From Streptomyces griseoluteus (GTDB lineage: Bacteria > Actinomycetota > Actinomycetes > Streptomycetales > Streptomycetaceae), in NCBI RefSeq assembly GCF_004784465.1, contig NZ_SRRU01000011.1:124001-188000 (forward strand): a stretch of DNA of 64,000 nucleotides. The letters are read 5' to 3'. The notes beneath the pieces were generated by a model, which saw only the letters and a program-made list of their open reading frames with translations, had not been told where the DNA came from and did not search any database. The translations under genes and the position numbers were made by a program. Numbering within the stretch: the first letter of the stretch is position 1; the number at the start of each line of letters is the position of its first letter. This document shows positions 50,544 through 59,922 of the stretch, in pieces.

Positions 50544-51607
50544 GGTTCCAGGTCCTCACCATCGGCGGCCACGCCCCGCACCCCCTGACCGGCGAACAGG
50601 TGCCTGCCCCCGACCGGTTGACCGAGATCGTGGAGACCGGGGTCGCCGCCGAGGAGCTGGGCTTCGACGCGTACGCGATCGGGGAGCGGCACGCCGGGCC
50701 CTTCCTCTCCTCCAGCCCCACCGTGCTGCTCGGCGCGCTCGCCGCCCGCACCTCCCGCATCCGGCTGCTCACCGGCGTCACGGTGCTCGCCATCCTCGAC
50801 CCCGTCCGGGTCGCCGAGGACTACGCCACCCTCCACCAGCTCTCCCGCGGCCGCCTCGAACTCGTCATCGGCAAGGGCGCCGAGGCCGGCCACTTCGACC
50901 TCTTCGGCCTGGACGAGGGCCTCCAGTGGGACTACCAGGCCGAGAAGTACGAGCTGCTGCGCAGGCTCTGGCGCGAGGAGGACGTCACCTGGCAGGGCAA
51001 GTTCCGCCCGCCCCTGACCGGCGTCACCACCCTGCCGCGCCCCTACGAGGGCCGCCCGCCCCGGGTCTGGCACGGCTCCGCCACCAGCCTGAACTCCCCG
51101 GAGCTGGCCGCCCGGCACGGCGATCCGCTGTTCAGCGCCAACGCCATCCAGCCGCGCGAGGCGTACACCCGGCTCATCGACCACTACCGGGAACGCTTCG
51201 CCGCCCACGGCCACGACCCGGCCGGCGCATACGTCGGCGCGGGCTCCGGCGGCCTGTTCATCGCCCGCACCAGCCAGCAGGCCGTCGCCGAGTTCAAGGA
51301 CTTCTACGAGGCTCGCGTCTGTCAGTCGTACAAACCGCATCTGGCCGGCAGGCCGGGCTACAACACGCCGTTCCGCACGGTGGAGGAGGCCATCGCGGAC
51401 GGGCCCCACCTGATCGGCAGCCCGCAGCAGGTCATCGACAAGATCCTCGGTTTCCACGCGGCCTACCGGCACGACCTGCAGTCCGTCACCGTCGACGGTT
51501 CAGGTCTCTCTCTGCCCCGGCAGATCGACCAGCTCCGCTGGTTCGCCGAGGAGATCGCACCCGTGGTGCGGACGGAAGCGCCCACCACCCTGTGGCAGCA
51601 GGCGTAA
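50540..51607 (+). CDS. LLM-class flavin monooxygenase (YtmO-like / CE1758-type)
   Basis: 355 residues. LGFDAYAIGERHAGPFLSSSPTVLLGALAARTSRIRLLTGVTVLAILDPVRVAEDYATLHQLSRGRLELVIGKG is the luciferase-like barrel. The following WDYQAEKYELLRRLWREEDVTWQGKFRPPLTGVTTLPRPYEGRPP matches the CE1758/YtmO-type group. It is the fourth LLM gene of the locus and the third in a row with 4-nt overlap. The flavin reductase gene lies 62 nt downstream. Confidence 0.92.
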   Translation: MRFQVLTIGGHAPHPLTGEQVPAPDRLTEIVETGVAAEELGFDAYAIGERHAGPFLSSSPTVLLGALAARTSRIRLLTGVTVLAILDPVRVAEDYATLHQLSRGRLELVIGKGAEAGHFDLFGLDEGLQWDYQAEKYELLRRLWREEDVTWQGKFRPPLTGVTTLPRPYEGRPPRVWHGSATSLNSPELAARHGDPLFSANAIQPREAYTRLIDHYRERFAAHGHDPAGAYVGAGSGGLFIARTSQQAVAEFKDFYEARVCQSYKPHLAGRPGYNTPFRTVEEAIADGPHLIGSPQQVIDKILGFHAAYRHDLQSVTVDGSGLSLPRQIDQLRWFAEEIAPVVRTEAPTTLWQQA

Positions 51608-51669
51608 GGGGACTCGCCGAGGCACCCCCTGGCTCCCGCCCACCGAACCCCGCTTGAAAGGTCCCCCCC

Positions 51670-52224
51670 ATGGCAACCGTCCTGTCCATCTCCGGCAGCC
51701 CCTCCGCCACCTCCCGCACCGGCCGTCTGCTGCGCCACCTGGACGAGCGGCTGAGCCGCCAGGGGCACCAGGTGGTCCCCCTGGACGTGCGCGGGCTGCC
51801 CGCCGACGCACTGCTCGGCGCGGATGTCAGGCACCCGGCCATCGCGGCCGCCGCCGAACTGGTCGACCGGGCCGACGGCGTCGTGATCGGCACCCCCGTG
51901 TACAAGGCCGCGTACTCCGGGCTGCTCAAGTCCTTCCTCGACCTGCTCCCGCAGTACGCGCTCACCGGGAAGACGGTGCTGCCCCTCGCCACCGGCGGCA
52001 CCACGGCCCATGTCCTCGCCATCGACTACGCCCTGCGGCCGGTGCTCAGCTCCATGGGCGCGGCCCATATAGTCCAGGGCTGGTTCACCCTCGACAAGGA
52101 CATAGTGGTGCGCGAGGACGGCACCCTGGCCGTCGCTCCCGGCACCGCCGAGGCGCTGGCCCAGATCACCGACCAGTTCTCCGTCGCCCTCGGCGGCCGC
52201 ACCCTGCTGGCCGCCACCGGGTGA
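51670..52224 (+). CDS. ssuE: NADPH-dependent FMN reductase (SsuE-like)
   Basis: 184 residues, ATG with AAAGG upstream. A flavodoxin-like fold: SISGSPSATSRTGRLLRHLDERL (FMN phosphate loop), VDRADGVVIGTPVYKAAYSGLLKSFLDLLPQYALTGKTVLPLATGG. SsuE-type enzymes supply free FMNH2 to LLM monooxygenases, so it serves the four upstream enzymes. It is the last gene of the module. The short spacing without terminator supports co-transcription. Confidence 0.92.
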   Translation: MATVLSISGSPSATSRTGRLLRHLDERLSRQGHQVVPLDVRGLPADALLGADVRHPAIAAAAELVDRADGVVIGTPVYKAAYSGLLKSFLDLLPQYALTGKTVLPLATGGTTAHVLAIDYALRPVLSSMGAAHIVQGWFTLDKDIVVREDGTLAVAPGTAEALAQITDQFSVALGGRTLLAATG

Positions 52225-52272
52225 CGGGTCGGCGCGGCACGGGTTCGCGCCCAGACGGGGGTCGGCGTCCGC

Positions 52273-52449
52273 TCAGCCCTTGCCCGCCGGCTCGTCGGTC
52301 AGCGTGCCGGGCAGGTGGGCGCCGCGCTCGTCCAGGCCGGTGACGACCGTCGCGCCGCGCTCGGCGTACCGCGCCTCCACGGCGTCCAGCGCGGCGACGG
52401 ACGAGGCGTCCCACACATGGGCGGCGGACAGGTCGATCACCACCCGGCC
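52273..52449 (-). pseudogene. Remnant of a SulP-type anion transporter STAS domain
   Basis: The minus strand encodes GRVVIDLSAAHVWDASSVAALDAVEARYAERGATVVTGLDERGAHLPGTLTDE and then a stop. This reads as the last about 58 residues of a SulP (SLC26) STAS domain (VIDLSAAHVWDASSVAALD is family-typical). Upstream the frame turns into low-complexity sequence and then the antisense of the barstar gene, with no membrane domain. It is therefore a decayed 3' fragment. A sulfate-transporter remnant at the edge of a sulfur island may mark where the island replaced or disrupted older genes. Confidence 0.65.
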
Positions 52450-52569
52450 GGGGTCGGTGGCGGGCTCGGGCGCGCCCGGTACGGCTCCCGGGTACAGAGG
52501 GGGCGGCCTACCGGGTGGCCGTCCGGACCCGGCCGGGCGGACCTGCGGGCCCGCTCCGACCGGGGCATC

Positions 52570-52959
52570 ATGAGTGGACCGAAACAGTCCGCGGACCCCG
52601 AAGGCGGTGCCGACATGCCCGCAGCGACCCTCGCCGAGGTCGTCCGCGAGGCCGGCTGGAAGGTCATCCCGCTCGACCTCGCCGGCGTCACGGACCAGGC
52701 CGGATTCATGGACCGCGCCACCAAGGCCCTCGACCTGCCCGAGTTCGCCGGCCGCGACTGGCAGGCGTTCCAGGACGCCTGCGGTGACATCGGCTGGGGC
52801 CCCGAGGTGCCGGGCCGCCTCCTCGTCGTCGTCGGCTGGCGCGACTACGCAAAGGCTCAGCCCGAGCAGTGGGAGAAGGCCCAGCTGGTCCTCGAATCGG
52901 TCGCGGGACGGCAGCAGAAGTACGACTCGACGCTCGCGGTCGTCCTGGCGCTGGTCTGA
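52570..52959 (+). CDS. Barstar-family (ribonuclease inhibitor-like) protein
   Basis: 129 residues from the ATG at 52570; an ATG at 52615 with GAAGGCGG upstream gives 114 and is also possible. Barstar fold: VIPLDLAGVTDQAGFMDRATKALDLPEFAGRDWQAFQDACGDI, with the family spacing and the W-x-A-x-x-D segment. RLLVVVGWRDYAKAQPEQWEKAQLVLESVAG completes it. Barstar proteins bind and inhibit secreted RNases. No barnase-type nuclease gene is near, so it is an orphan immunity or housekeeping inhibitor. Confidence 0.88.
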   Translation: MSGPKQSADPEGGADMPAATLAEVVREAGWKVIPLDLAGVTDQAGFMDRATKALDLPEFAGRDWQAFQDACGDIGWGPEVPGRLLVVVGWRDYAKAQPEQWEKAQLVLESVAGRQQKYDSTLAVVLALV

Positions 52960-53003
52960 GGCTTCAGTCCTCGACGGGGGCGGGGCCCAGGTCAAGGCAG
53001 GAG

Positions 53004-53027
53004 CGTACGGGGTGTTGATCCCGTACG
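53004..53027 (+). promoter_or_regulatory. Hairpin/inverted repeat upstream of the conservon
   Basis: An 8-bp inverted repeat CGTACGGG (53004-53011) / CCCGTACG (53020-53027), 8-nt loop, 45 nt after the barstar stop and 256 nt before the kinase ATG. It is either a terminator or an operator. The rest of the 323-nt gap (52960-53282) holds T/C-rich runs around 53065-53080 and 53222-53250 and nothing else recognisable. Confidence 0.4.
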
Positions 53028-53282
53028 GATCACGGGGAAATGATTTCTTCTGATCGGGACGGATCGTTTTCTTTTCCCTCTGACGCGGAAATTCACCGGC
53101 TTTATCGATCGGGCGTACGACGCCTCATACCAGAGCGGGACGCAGGCCGGGAGACTTTGTCAACTGCCCGCCGCACCTACGGCACAGGCAACTACGGTGA
53201 ATTCCCGTCGGACAACTCAGGGCCCTTTTCTTTTCCCTTTTCTTTCCGACGCCAGGCCCGACGGACCAGTACGAGGACGCAG

Positions 53283-55394
53283 ATGTCTCACCTCCGCGCA
53301 CCGGTCTCCCGTGCCGACCGCCGAGAGGGCGGCCGGCACGGGAGACCGGTCGCCCGACCCGCTCCCGCACTGCCCGAGACGCTCATTCGGCCCCAGCTCA
53401 TGCGGCTCGCCGTACTCCCGCCCGTCGCGGTCGCCCTCGCCGCCACCGCGGCCGTCGTGTTCACCGTCCGCTCCAGTGGGGCGCACACCGGCCTCGCTCT
53501 CTGGGCGGTGCTCGCCCTCACCGCCGGGGTCGCCGGAGCCGCCATCGCCCTCGCCGCCGTGGCCGCCGGCCGCGCTGCCCGCTCCGTCGGGGACCGCGTC
53601 GGCGCCCTGCGCCGCAACGCCGCCCGCGGCGAGGCCGACCTGCGCGCCCTGGTCGACGCGCTGCGCCGGGGCGAGCCGCCGCCCCGCGGCAAACCGCGCC
53701 GCCGGCCGCCCGAGGACGCCGACGACTTCGAACTCCTCGCGGCCGACCTGGCCCGCGCGCACGACGGCGCCGTCACCGCAGTCGTCCGCGCGGCCCAGCT
53801 CTCCAGCCAGGCCGCCAACGAACAGAAACTCGAGGTCTTCGTCAACCTCGCCCGGCGGCTCCAGTCGCTGGTGCACCGGGAGATCTCCATCCTCGACGAG
53901 CTGGAGAACGAGATCGAGGACCCCGACCTGCTCAAGGGGCTCTTCCACGTAGACCACCTCGCCACCCGCATCCGCCGCCACGCCGAGAACCTCGCGGTGC
54001 TCGGCGGCGCCGTCTCCCGGCGCCAGTGGAGCAACCCCGTCGACATGACCGAGGTGCTGCGCTCCGCCATCGCCGAGGTCGAACAGTACTCACGGGTCAA
54101 GCTCGTTCCGCCGGTCGAGGGTGAACTGCGCGGGCACGCCGTCGCCGACGTCATCCATCTCCTCGCCGAACTCGTCGAGAACGCCACGGTGTTCTCCGCC
54201 CCGCAGACCCAAGTCCTGCTCCGCGCCAACCTGGTGACCTCAGGATTGGCCATCGAGGTCGAGGACCGGGGACTCGGGATGCCGGTCGAGGAACAGCACC
54301 GGATGAACGCCCTGCTTGCCGACCCCGACCAGGTCAACGTCGCCAGCCTCCTGGCGGACGGCCGCATCGGTCTGTACGTGGTTTCTCAGCTCGCCCGTCG
54401 GCATGGGATTTCAGTACGTCTCCAGACCAACATCTATGGGGGCGTGCAGGCGGTACTGGTCGTGCCTCAGGGCTTGTTGGGGGCGTCGGCGGGGGTTGTG
54501 CCGGGGGTTGAGGGGGCTGCGGCGGGACCCGGTCAGGAGGCTGCTGGTCCGGGGGCCGCGGTGGCCGGGGCGGTGGGAGCCGCTGCTCCGAGTACACCGA
54601 GTACACCGAGTGCTCCGGCCACCGGGCGGCATCGGCAGGTGGCTCGGCGGGGGAGCGGTGAGGCTGCCGCGCCGCCTGCCTTGCCCATGCGCGGGGCGCA
54701 GGAGCAGCGGGCCAACCCCGCCGAGGCGGTGCCCGGTATCGGCGCCGGGGAGCGGGCCGTGGTGGAGGCCGACGCGGGCGTGCTGCCGACGCCGCGAGTC
54801 GGTGCGGCGCCGTCGGCCACGGAGAGGCCCTCGCTTCCCCGCCGCCGTGCCCAGGAGCACATCGTTCCGCAGCTCCGGGGCGGGCCCGTACCGCGTCAGG
54901 ACAACGATGTTGTCGTGGGCCACGACCCCGGCCTGATGGCCGCCTTCCAGCGCGGGATCGGGCTGGCGGAGTCCCAGCAGAGCCTGGAGGCGGCGGGGGA
55001 GGGGTTCGGGGAGGTGCCGCCCGGTGAGGCGGAGCCTTCGGAGACGGCGTACATGGAGGGCACGCATACGGAGCCTTCCCGCCTGGGCGTCGAAGACATG
55101 GTTGTCGCGCACATGGATGCCGGGCCCATGCGGGCGCCGCACAGGGAGGTCGCGCCTGTGGAGGCGGGCCACATGGAGCCGCCCCCCATGGAGCCGCCCC
55201 CCATGGAGCCGCCCCCCATGGAGCCGGACCACACGGCGCTGCCCTCCACGGAGCCGGACCACATGGCTCCCACCCCCATGGAGCCGGACCACACCGTGTC
55301 GCCCCCTTCGGAGCGAAACCACATGGAGCGGAACCACATGGAGCCGGACCACATGCCCCCCGGCCCCCTCGACAGGAGCGCGCCCCCCGCATGA
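53283..55394 (+). CDS. cvnA: Conservon sensor kinase-like protein CvnA
   Basis: 703 residues from the ATG at 53283 with GAGGA upstream; the frame is open to 53040. Two close membrane helices (about 40-65 and 70-95) have almost no extracellular loop. A cytoplasmic helical stretch follows, then a HATPase_c domain (about 290-400: HLLAELVENATVFSAPQTQV, EVEDRGLGMP, GRIGLYVVSQLARRHGI). The C-terminal 300 residues are low-complexity, with Met/Glu/Pro repeats at 631-690. There is no phospho-acceptor His domain of the usual kind, as in other CvnA. It should signal to the GTPase via CvnB/CvnC. Confidence 0.93.
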   Translation: MSHLRAPVSRADRREGGRHGRPVARPAPALPETLIRPQLMRLAVLPPVAVALAATAAVVFTVRSSGAHTGLALWAVLALTAGVAGAAIALAAVAAGRAARSVGDRVGALRRNAARGEADLRALVDALRRGEPPPRGKPRRRPPEDADDFELLAADLARAHDGAVTAVVRAAQLSSQAANEQKLEVFVNLARRLQSLVHREISILDELENEIEDPDLLKGLFHVDHLATRIRRHAENLAVLGGAVSRRQWSNPVDMTEVLRSAIAEVEQYSRVKLVPPVEGELRGHAVADVIHLLAELVENATVFSAPQTQVLLRANLVTSGLAIEVEDRGLGMPVEEQHRMNALLADPDQVNVASLLADGRIGLYVVSQLARRHGISVRLQTNIYGGVQAVLVVPQGLLGASAGVVPGVEGAAAGPGQEAAGPGAAVAGAVGAAAPSTPSTPSAPATGRHRQVARRGSGEAAAPPALPMRGAQEQRANPAEAVPGIGAGERAVVEADAGVLPTPRVGAAPSATERPSLPRRRAQEHIVPQLRGGPVPRQDNDVVVGHDPGLMAAFQRGIGLAESQQSLEAAGEGFGEVPPGEAEPSETAYMEGTHTEPSRLGVEDMVVAHMDAGPMRAPHREVAPVEAGHMEPPPMEPPPMEPPPMEPDHTALPSTEPDHMAPTPMEPDHTVSPPSERNHMERNHMEPDHMPPGPLDRSAPPA
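55173..55232 (+). repeat. 15-bp tandem repeat inside cvnA
   Basis: Three identical units ATGGAGCCGCCCCCC (55173-55187, 55188-55202, 55203-55217) and a fourth variant (55218-55232). Degenerate units continue to about 55358. They are in frame and encode M-E-P-P-P / M-E-P-D-H pentapeptides in the disordered tail. Copy number is likely variable between strains. Confidence 0.85.
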
Positions 55395-55465
55395 CGCACA
55401 CCCCCACCGCCCCCACGACCCCCACCGCTCCCGCAGCCCCCCGTACCCCAAGGAGTCGATCCACC

Positions 55466-55900
55466 ATGGCGAGCGATGCGCCGACCGCCCACGCATCCGA
55501 CCTCGACTGGCTGCTGAGCGGCCTCGTGCAGCGCGTGCCGCACACCAGCAGCGCGGTGCTGCTGTCCTGCGACGGGCTGGTGAAGTCCGTGCACGGGCTG
55601 GACCCGGACAGCGCCGACCACATGGCCGCGCTCGGCTCCGGCCTGTACTCGCTGGGCCGCAGCGCGGGTGTCCGTTTCGGGGACGGCGGGGAGGTGCGGC
55701 AGGTCGTGGTCGAGCTGGACTCCACGCTGCTGTTCGTCACCACCGCGGGCTCCGGCACCTGTCTCGCCGTGCTCGCCGGGCGTGAGGCCGACGCCGCCGT
55801 GCTCGGCTACGAAATGGCGATGCTGGTCAAGAGCGTCCGCCCGTACCTCGTCACCGCGCCCCGCCAGCCCGCCGCCGACCCGACGGCGATGCAGACGTGA
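55466..55900 (+). CDS. cvnB: Conservon roadblock/LC7 protein CvnB
   Basis: 144 residues from the ATG at 55466, chosen for AAGGAG 10 nt upstream; an ATG at 55391 overlapping the cvnA stop (ATGA) would add 25 Pro/Thr-rich residues. Roadblock/LC7 fold: LDWLLSGLVQRVPHTSSAVLLSCDGLVKSVHGL, HMAALGSGLYSLGRSAG, VVVELDSTLLFVTTAGSGTCLAVLAG. Roadblock proteins act as regulators of small GTPases, here of CvnD. Confidence 0.93.
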   Translation: MASDAPTAHASDLDWLLSGLVQRVPHTSSAVLLSCDGLVKSVHGLDPDSADHMAALGSGLYSLGRSAGVRFGDGGEVRQVVVELDSTLLFVTTAGSGTCLAVLAGREADAAVLGYEMAMLVKSVRPYLVTAPRQPAADPTAMQT

Positions 55901-56274
55901 GCGTGGCCGCCGTGGGCGACGGGCCCTGGCTCGACGACGCGGCCGGGCGGCTGGTGCGGCCGTTCACGGTCAGCAACGGCCGTACCGAACCCAGCGTCGC
56001 GCTGGACCTGATCTCCCAGGTGATGGCCACCGGAGTCTCGCCGCTCGGCTATCTCGGCCCCGAGCACGCGCAGGTGCTCGACCTGTCCCGCGCGCCCGTG
56101 TCGGTCGCCGAGGTCGCCGCGCACCTGAGACTGCCGGCCGTGGTCACCAAAGTGCTGCTCTCGGACCTCGTCGACTGCGGGGCGCTGACCACCAAGCCCC
56201 CCGCCTTCCACCACAACCCCACTGACCGGTCTCTGCTGGAGGCAGTGCTCGATGGACTACGACGACAGCTCTGA
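55897..56274 (+). CDS. cvnC: Conservon DUF742 protein CvnC
   Basis: 125 residues, GTG overlapping cvnB by 4 nt. The DUF742 signature RLVRPFTVSNGRTEPS is near residue 18, followed by a winged-helix-like region (LDLISQVMATG, LRLPAVVTKVLLSDLVDCGALTTKPP). This is the third component of every Streptomyces conservon, thought to bridge kinase and GTPase. It overlaps cvnD by 23 nt. Confidence 0.94.
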   Translation: MSVAAVGDGPWLDDAAGRLVRPFTVSNGRTEPSVALDLISQVMATGVSPLGYLGPEHAQVLDLSRAPVSVAEVAAHLRLPAVVTKVLLSDLVDCGALTTKPPAFHHNPTDRSLLEAVLDGLRRQL

Positions 56275-56881
56275 CCCGTACAGCTCCGACCCGTTCCCCA
56301 CCGCGCTCAAGATCCTGGTGGCGGGCGGATTCGGCGTGGGCAAGACGACCTTCGTGGGCGCGGTCAGCGAGATCGCGCCGCTCAGCACGGAGGAACTGCT
56401 CACCACGGTCGGCGCGGCCACCGACAACCTGGACGGCATCGAGAACAAGGTCGAGACGACCGTCGCCATGGACTTCGGCCGGATCACCCTCGACCCCCGG
56501 CACGTCCTGTACCTGTTCGGCACCCCCGGCCAGGAACGGTTCTGGTTCATGTGGGACGAGCTGTCCGAGGGTGCCCTCGGCGCGGTCATCCTGGCCGACA
56601 CCCGCCGCCTGGAGGAGTGCTTCGCCGCCGTCGACTTCTTCGAGGAACGCGGCGTCGCCTTCATCGTGGCCGTCAACGAGTTCGACGGCGCCTTCCGCTA
56701 CGACCCCGACGAGGTACGCGCCGCACTCGACCTCAGCCCTGCCGTCCCGGTCGTCCCCTGCGACGCCCGTATCTCCAGCTCCGGCGTGCAGACCCTGCTC
56801 ACCCTCGTACGCCACCTCCTCGCCCACGTCCCGGCGCCCGTGCCCGTGCAGGGAGCCCCCGTCCAGGGAGCGCGGCCATGA
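56252..56881 (+). CDS. cvnD: Conservon small GTPase CvnD
   Basis: 209 residues. The P-loop is GGFGVGKTTFVGAVSEI, the switch/G3 segment LFGTPGQERFWFMWDEL, and the G4 motif reads VAVNEFDGA (N-E-F-D in place of NKxD). The acidic, Ser-rich N-terminus (MDYDDSSDPYSSDP) is usual. This Ras-like GTPase is the output of the conservon. It overlaps cvnC upstream and a GAF-domain gene downstream (ATGA). Confidence 0.95.
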   Translation: MDYDDSSDPYSSDPFPTALKILVAGGFGVGKTTFVGAVSEIAPLSTEELLTTVGAATDNLDGIENKVETTVAMDFGRITLDPRHVLYLFGTPGQERFWFMWDELSEGALGAVILADTRRLEECFAAVDFFEERGVAFIVAVNEFDGAFRYDPDEVRAALDLSPAVPVVPCDARISSSGVQTLLTLVRHLLAHVPAPVPVQGAPVQGARP

Positions 56882-57441
56882 TGTACGAACCGGTCCGCCG
56901 GGTCCGGGGTCTGCTGCTCACGCCGGAGGACAAGGAGGCCCCGGCCCGTACCTCCCGGCTGCGCCGCCTCGGCCTCGGGGAGCGCGCCGAACCCGCGCTC
57001 GACGCCTTCGCCGACCACCTCGCCCAGGTCACCGGCGCCCCGTACGCCATGGTCAACTTCATCGGCGAGCAGCAGCAGTTCTTCGCCGGTCTCAGCGCCC
57101 CGCCCACCGGCCCCCTCACCCGCGAGGACGGCACCGGCCGGGTGCTGCCCCGCGAACATGGGTTCTGCCCCCATGTGGTCGTCCGCCACAAAGCCCTCGT
57201 GCTGGAGGACGTCCGTGACTACCCCCGCTTCGCCGGCAACCCCATCGTCGACGACCTCGGCATCCGCTCCTATATGGGCGCCCCACTGATCGACAGCTCC
57301 GGCATGGTGCTCGGCACCGTGTGCGCCGCCGACACCGAGCCGCGCACCTGGGGCAGGTCCGGGCTTGAGGCCATCAAGGGGATGGCCGCCGAACTCGCCG
57401 TACGCATCGAACGGGCCGCCGACGACGGTCTGCCCATCTGA
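56878..57441 (+). CDS. GAF-domain protein, fifth conservon gene
   Basis: 187 residues; the ATG overlaps the cvnD stop. A single GAF domain: LDAFADHLAQVTGAPYAMVNFIGEQQQFFAGL, REHGFCPHVVVRHKALVLEDVRDYPRFAGNPIVDDLGIRSYMGAPLIDSSGMVLGTVCAADTEPRTW, with the C-P-H triple that in related GAF proteins can bind haem or thiol ligands. There is no output domain. Tight coupling makes it a likely sensor or effector of the GTPase. Some conservons have a cytochrome P450 at this place instead. Confidence 0.88.
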   Translation: MMYEPVRRVRGLLLTPEDKEAPARTSRLRRLGLGERAEPALDAFADHLAQVTGAPYAMVNFIGEQQQFFAGLSAPPTGPLTREDGTGRVLPREHGFCPHVVVRHKALVLEDVRDYPRFAGNPIVDDLGIRSYMGAPLIDSSGMVLGTVCAADTEPRTWGRSGLEAIKGMAAELAVRIERAADDGLPI

Positions 57442-57634
57442 ACGAACGCAAATAGGACTGGAGTTGGGCCGAAGCTCCCGACGCGTGAAGGAAACCTGTG
57501 GCGCCGGTTAAGAAAAGCTCGATGGATTCCGGTCGGCGCGTACGGCAGATTGCGGGGTGATTCCACCCCTCGGACCCGGTGCGGACGCCTCGGCGAGCCC
57601 GTACGGCCGGGCCTCACCCACAGGAGCCGTAGCG

Positions 57635-58663
57635 TTGAAGGCGCTGGTCAAGGAGAAGGCGGAGCCCGGTCTCCGGCTCATGGACGTCCCCGAGCCCGAA
57701 GTGGGTCCCGGTGACGTGCTCATCAAGGTCATGCGGACCGGCATCTGCGGCACCGACCTCCACATCCGGGCCTGGGACGGCTGGGCGCAGCAGGCCATCC
57801 GCACCCCGCTGACCGTGGGCCACGAGTTCGTCGGGCAGGTCGTGTCCACCGGCCGCGACGTCACCGACATCCGGGTGGGCGACCGGGTCAGCGGCGAGGG
57901 CCACCTGGTGTGCGGCAAGTGCCGCAACTGCCTCGCCGGCCGCCGCCACCTGTGCCGCTCCACCATCGGCCTGGGCGTGGGCCGCGACGGCGCGTTCGCC
58001 GAGTACGTGGCGCTGCCCGCCTCCAACGTGTGGGTGCACCGGGTCCCCGTGGACCTGGACATCGCCGCCGTGTTCGACCCGTTCGGCAACGCCGTGCACA
58101 CCGCGCTGTCCTTCCCGCTGGTCGGCGAGGACGTGCTGATCACCGGCGCGGGCCCGATCGGCCTGATGGCCGCGGCCGTCGCCCGGCACGCGGGCGCCCG
58201 CAACGTCGTCGTCACCGACGTCAGCGAGGAGCGCCTCGAACTGGCCCGCAAGATAGGAGTGAGCCTGGCACTGAACGTCTCGCGCTCCACCATCGCGGAC
58301 GGTCAGCGGGAGCTGGGCCTGCGTGAGGGCTTCGACATCGGCCTGGAGATGTCCGGCCGCCCCGAGGCCATGCGCGACATGATCGCCAACATGACGCACG
58401 GCGGCCGCATCGCCATGCTGGGCCTGCCGGCACAGGAGTTCCCGGTGGACTGGTCCCGGATCGTCACCTCGATGATCACCATCAAGGGCATCTACGGCCG
58501 GGAGATGTTCGAGACCTGGTACGCCATGTCGGTCCTCCTGGAGGGCGGCCTCGACCTCGCCCCCGTGATCACCGGCCGGTACGACTACCGCGACTACGAG
58601 GCGGCCTTCGAGGACGCGGCCAGCGGCAAGGGCGGCAAAGTGATCCTGGACTGGACCGCGTAA
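57635..58663 (+). CDS. tdh: L-threonine 3-dehydrogenase
   Basis: 342 residues from a TTG at 57635 with AGGAG 8 nt upstream; this start gives the MKALVKEK beginning and the standard Tdh length, unlike the upstream ATC/ATT extension. Zinc site: C38 (GICGTD), GHEF, and the structural Cys set CGKCRNCLAGRRHLC. The NAD-binding segment is ITGAGPIGLMAAAVARHAGA. It oxidises threonine to 2-amino-3-ketobutyrate for the ligase encoded 29 nt downstream. Confidence 0.97.
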   Translation: MKALVKEKAEPGLRLMDVPEPEVGPGDVLIKVMRTGICGTDLHIRAWDGWAQQAIRTPLTVGHEFVGQVVSTGRDVTDIRVGDRVSGEGHLVCGKCRNCLAGRRHLCRSTIGLGVGRDGAFAEYVALPASNVWVHRVPVDLDIAAVFDPFGNAVHTALSFPLVGEDVLITGAGPIGLMAAAVARHAGARNVVVTDVSEERLELARKIGVSLALNVSRSTIADGQRELGLREGFDIGLEMSGRPEAMRDMIANMTHGGRIAMLGLPAQEFPVDWSRIVTSMITIKGIYGREMFETWYAMSVLLEGGLDLAPVITGRYDYRDYEAAFEDAASGKGGKVILDWTA

Positions 58664-58692
58664 CCCCCGTCAGCACCTTCGAAGGAGCCCCC

Positions 58693-59892
<1,200 letters not shown>

Positions 59893-59922
59893 CCAGCACG
59901 GCCGCCTTGCGATAATGGCGGC

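Noticed and set aside
55391..55465. ATG 55391 as the start of CvnB (ATGA overlap with cvnA)
   Set aside because: The extra 25 residues are Pro/Thr-rich filler, while the ATG at 55466 has AAGGAG and yields the normal family length.
57522..57560. 12-codon ORF (MDSGRRVRQIAG) before tdh as a leader peptide
   Set aside because: No convincing ribosome site, no run of regulatory codons and no hairpin; chance is likely. No glycine-riboswitch-like pattern was seen there either.
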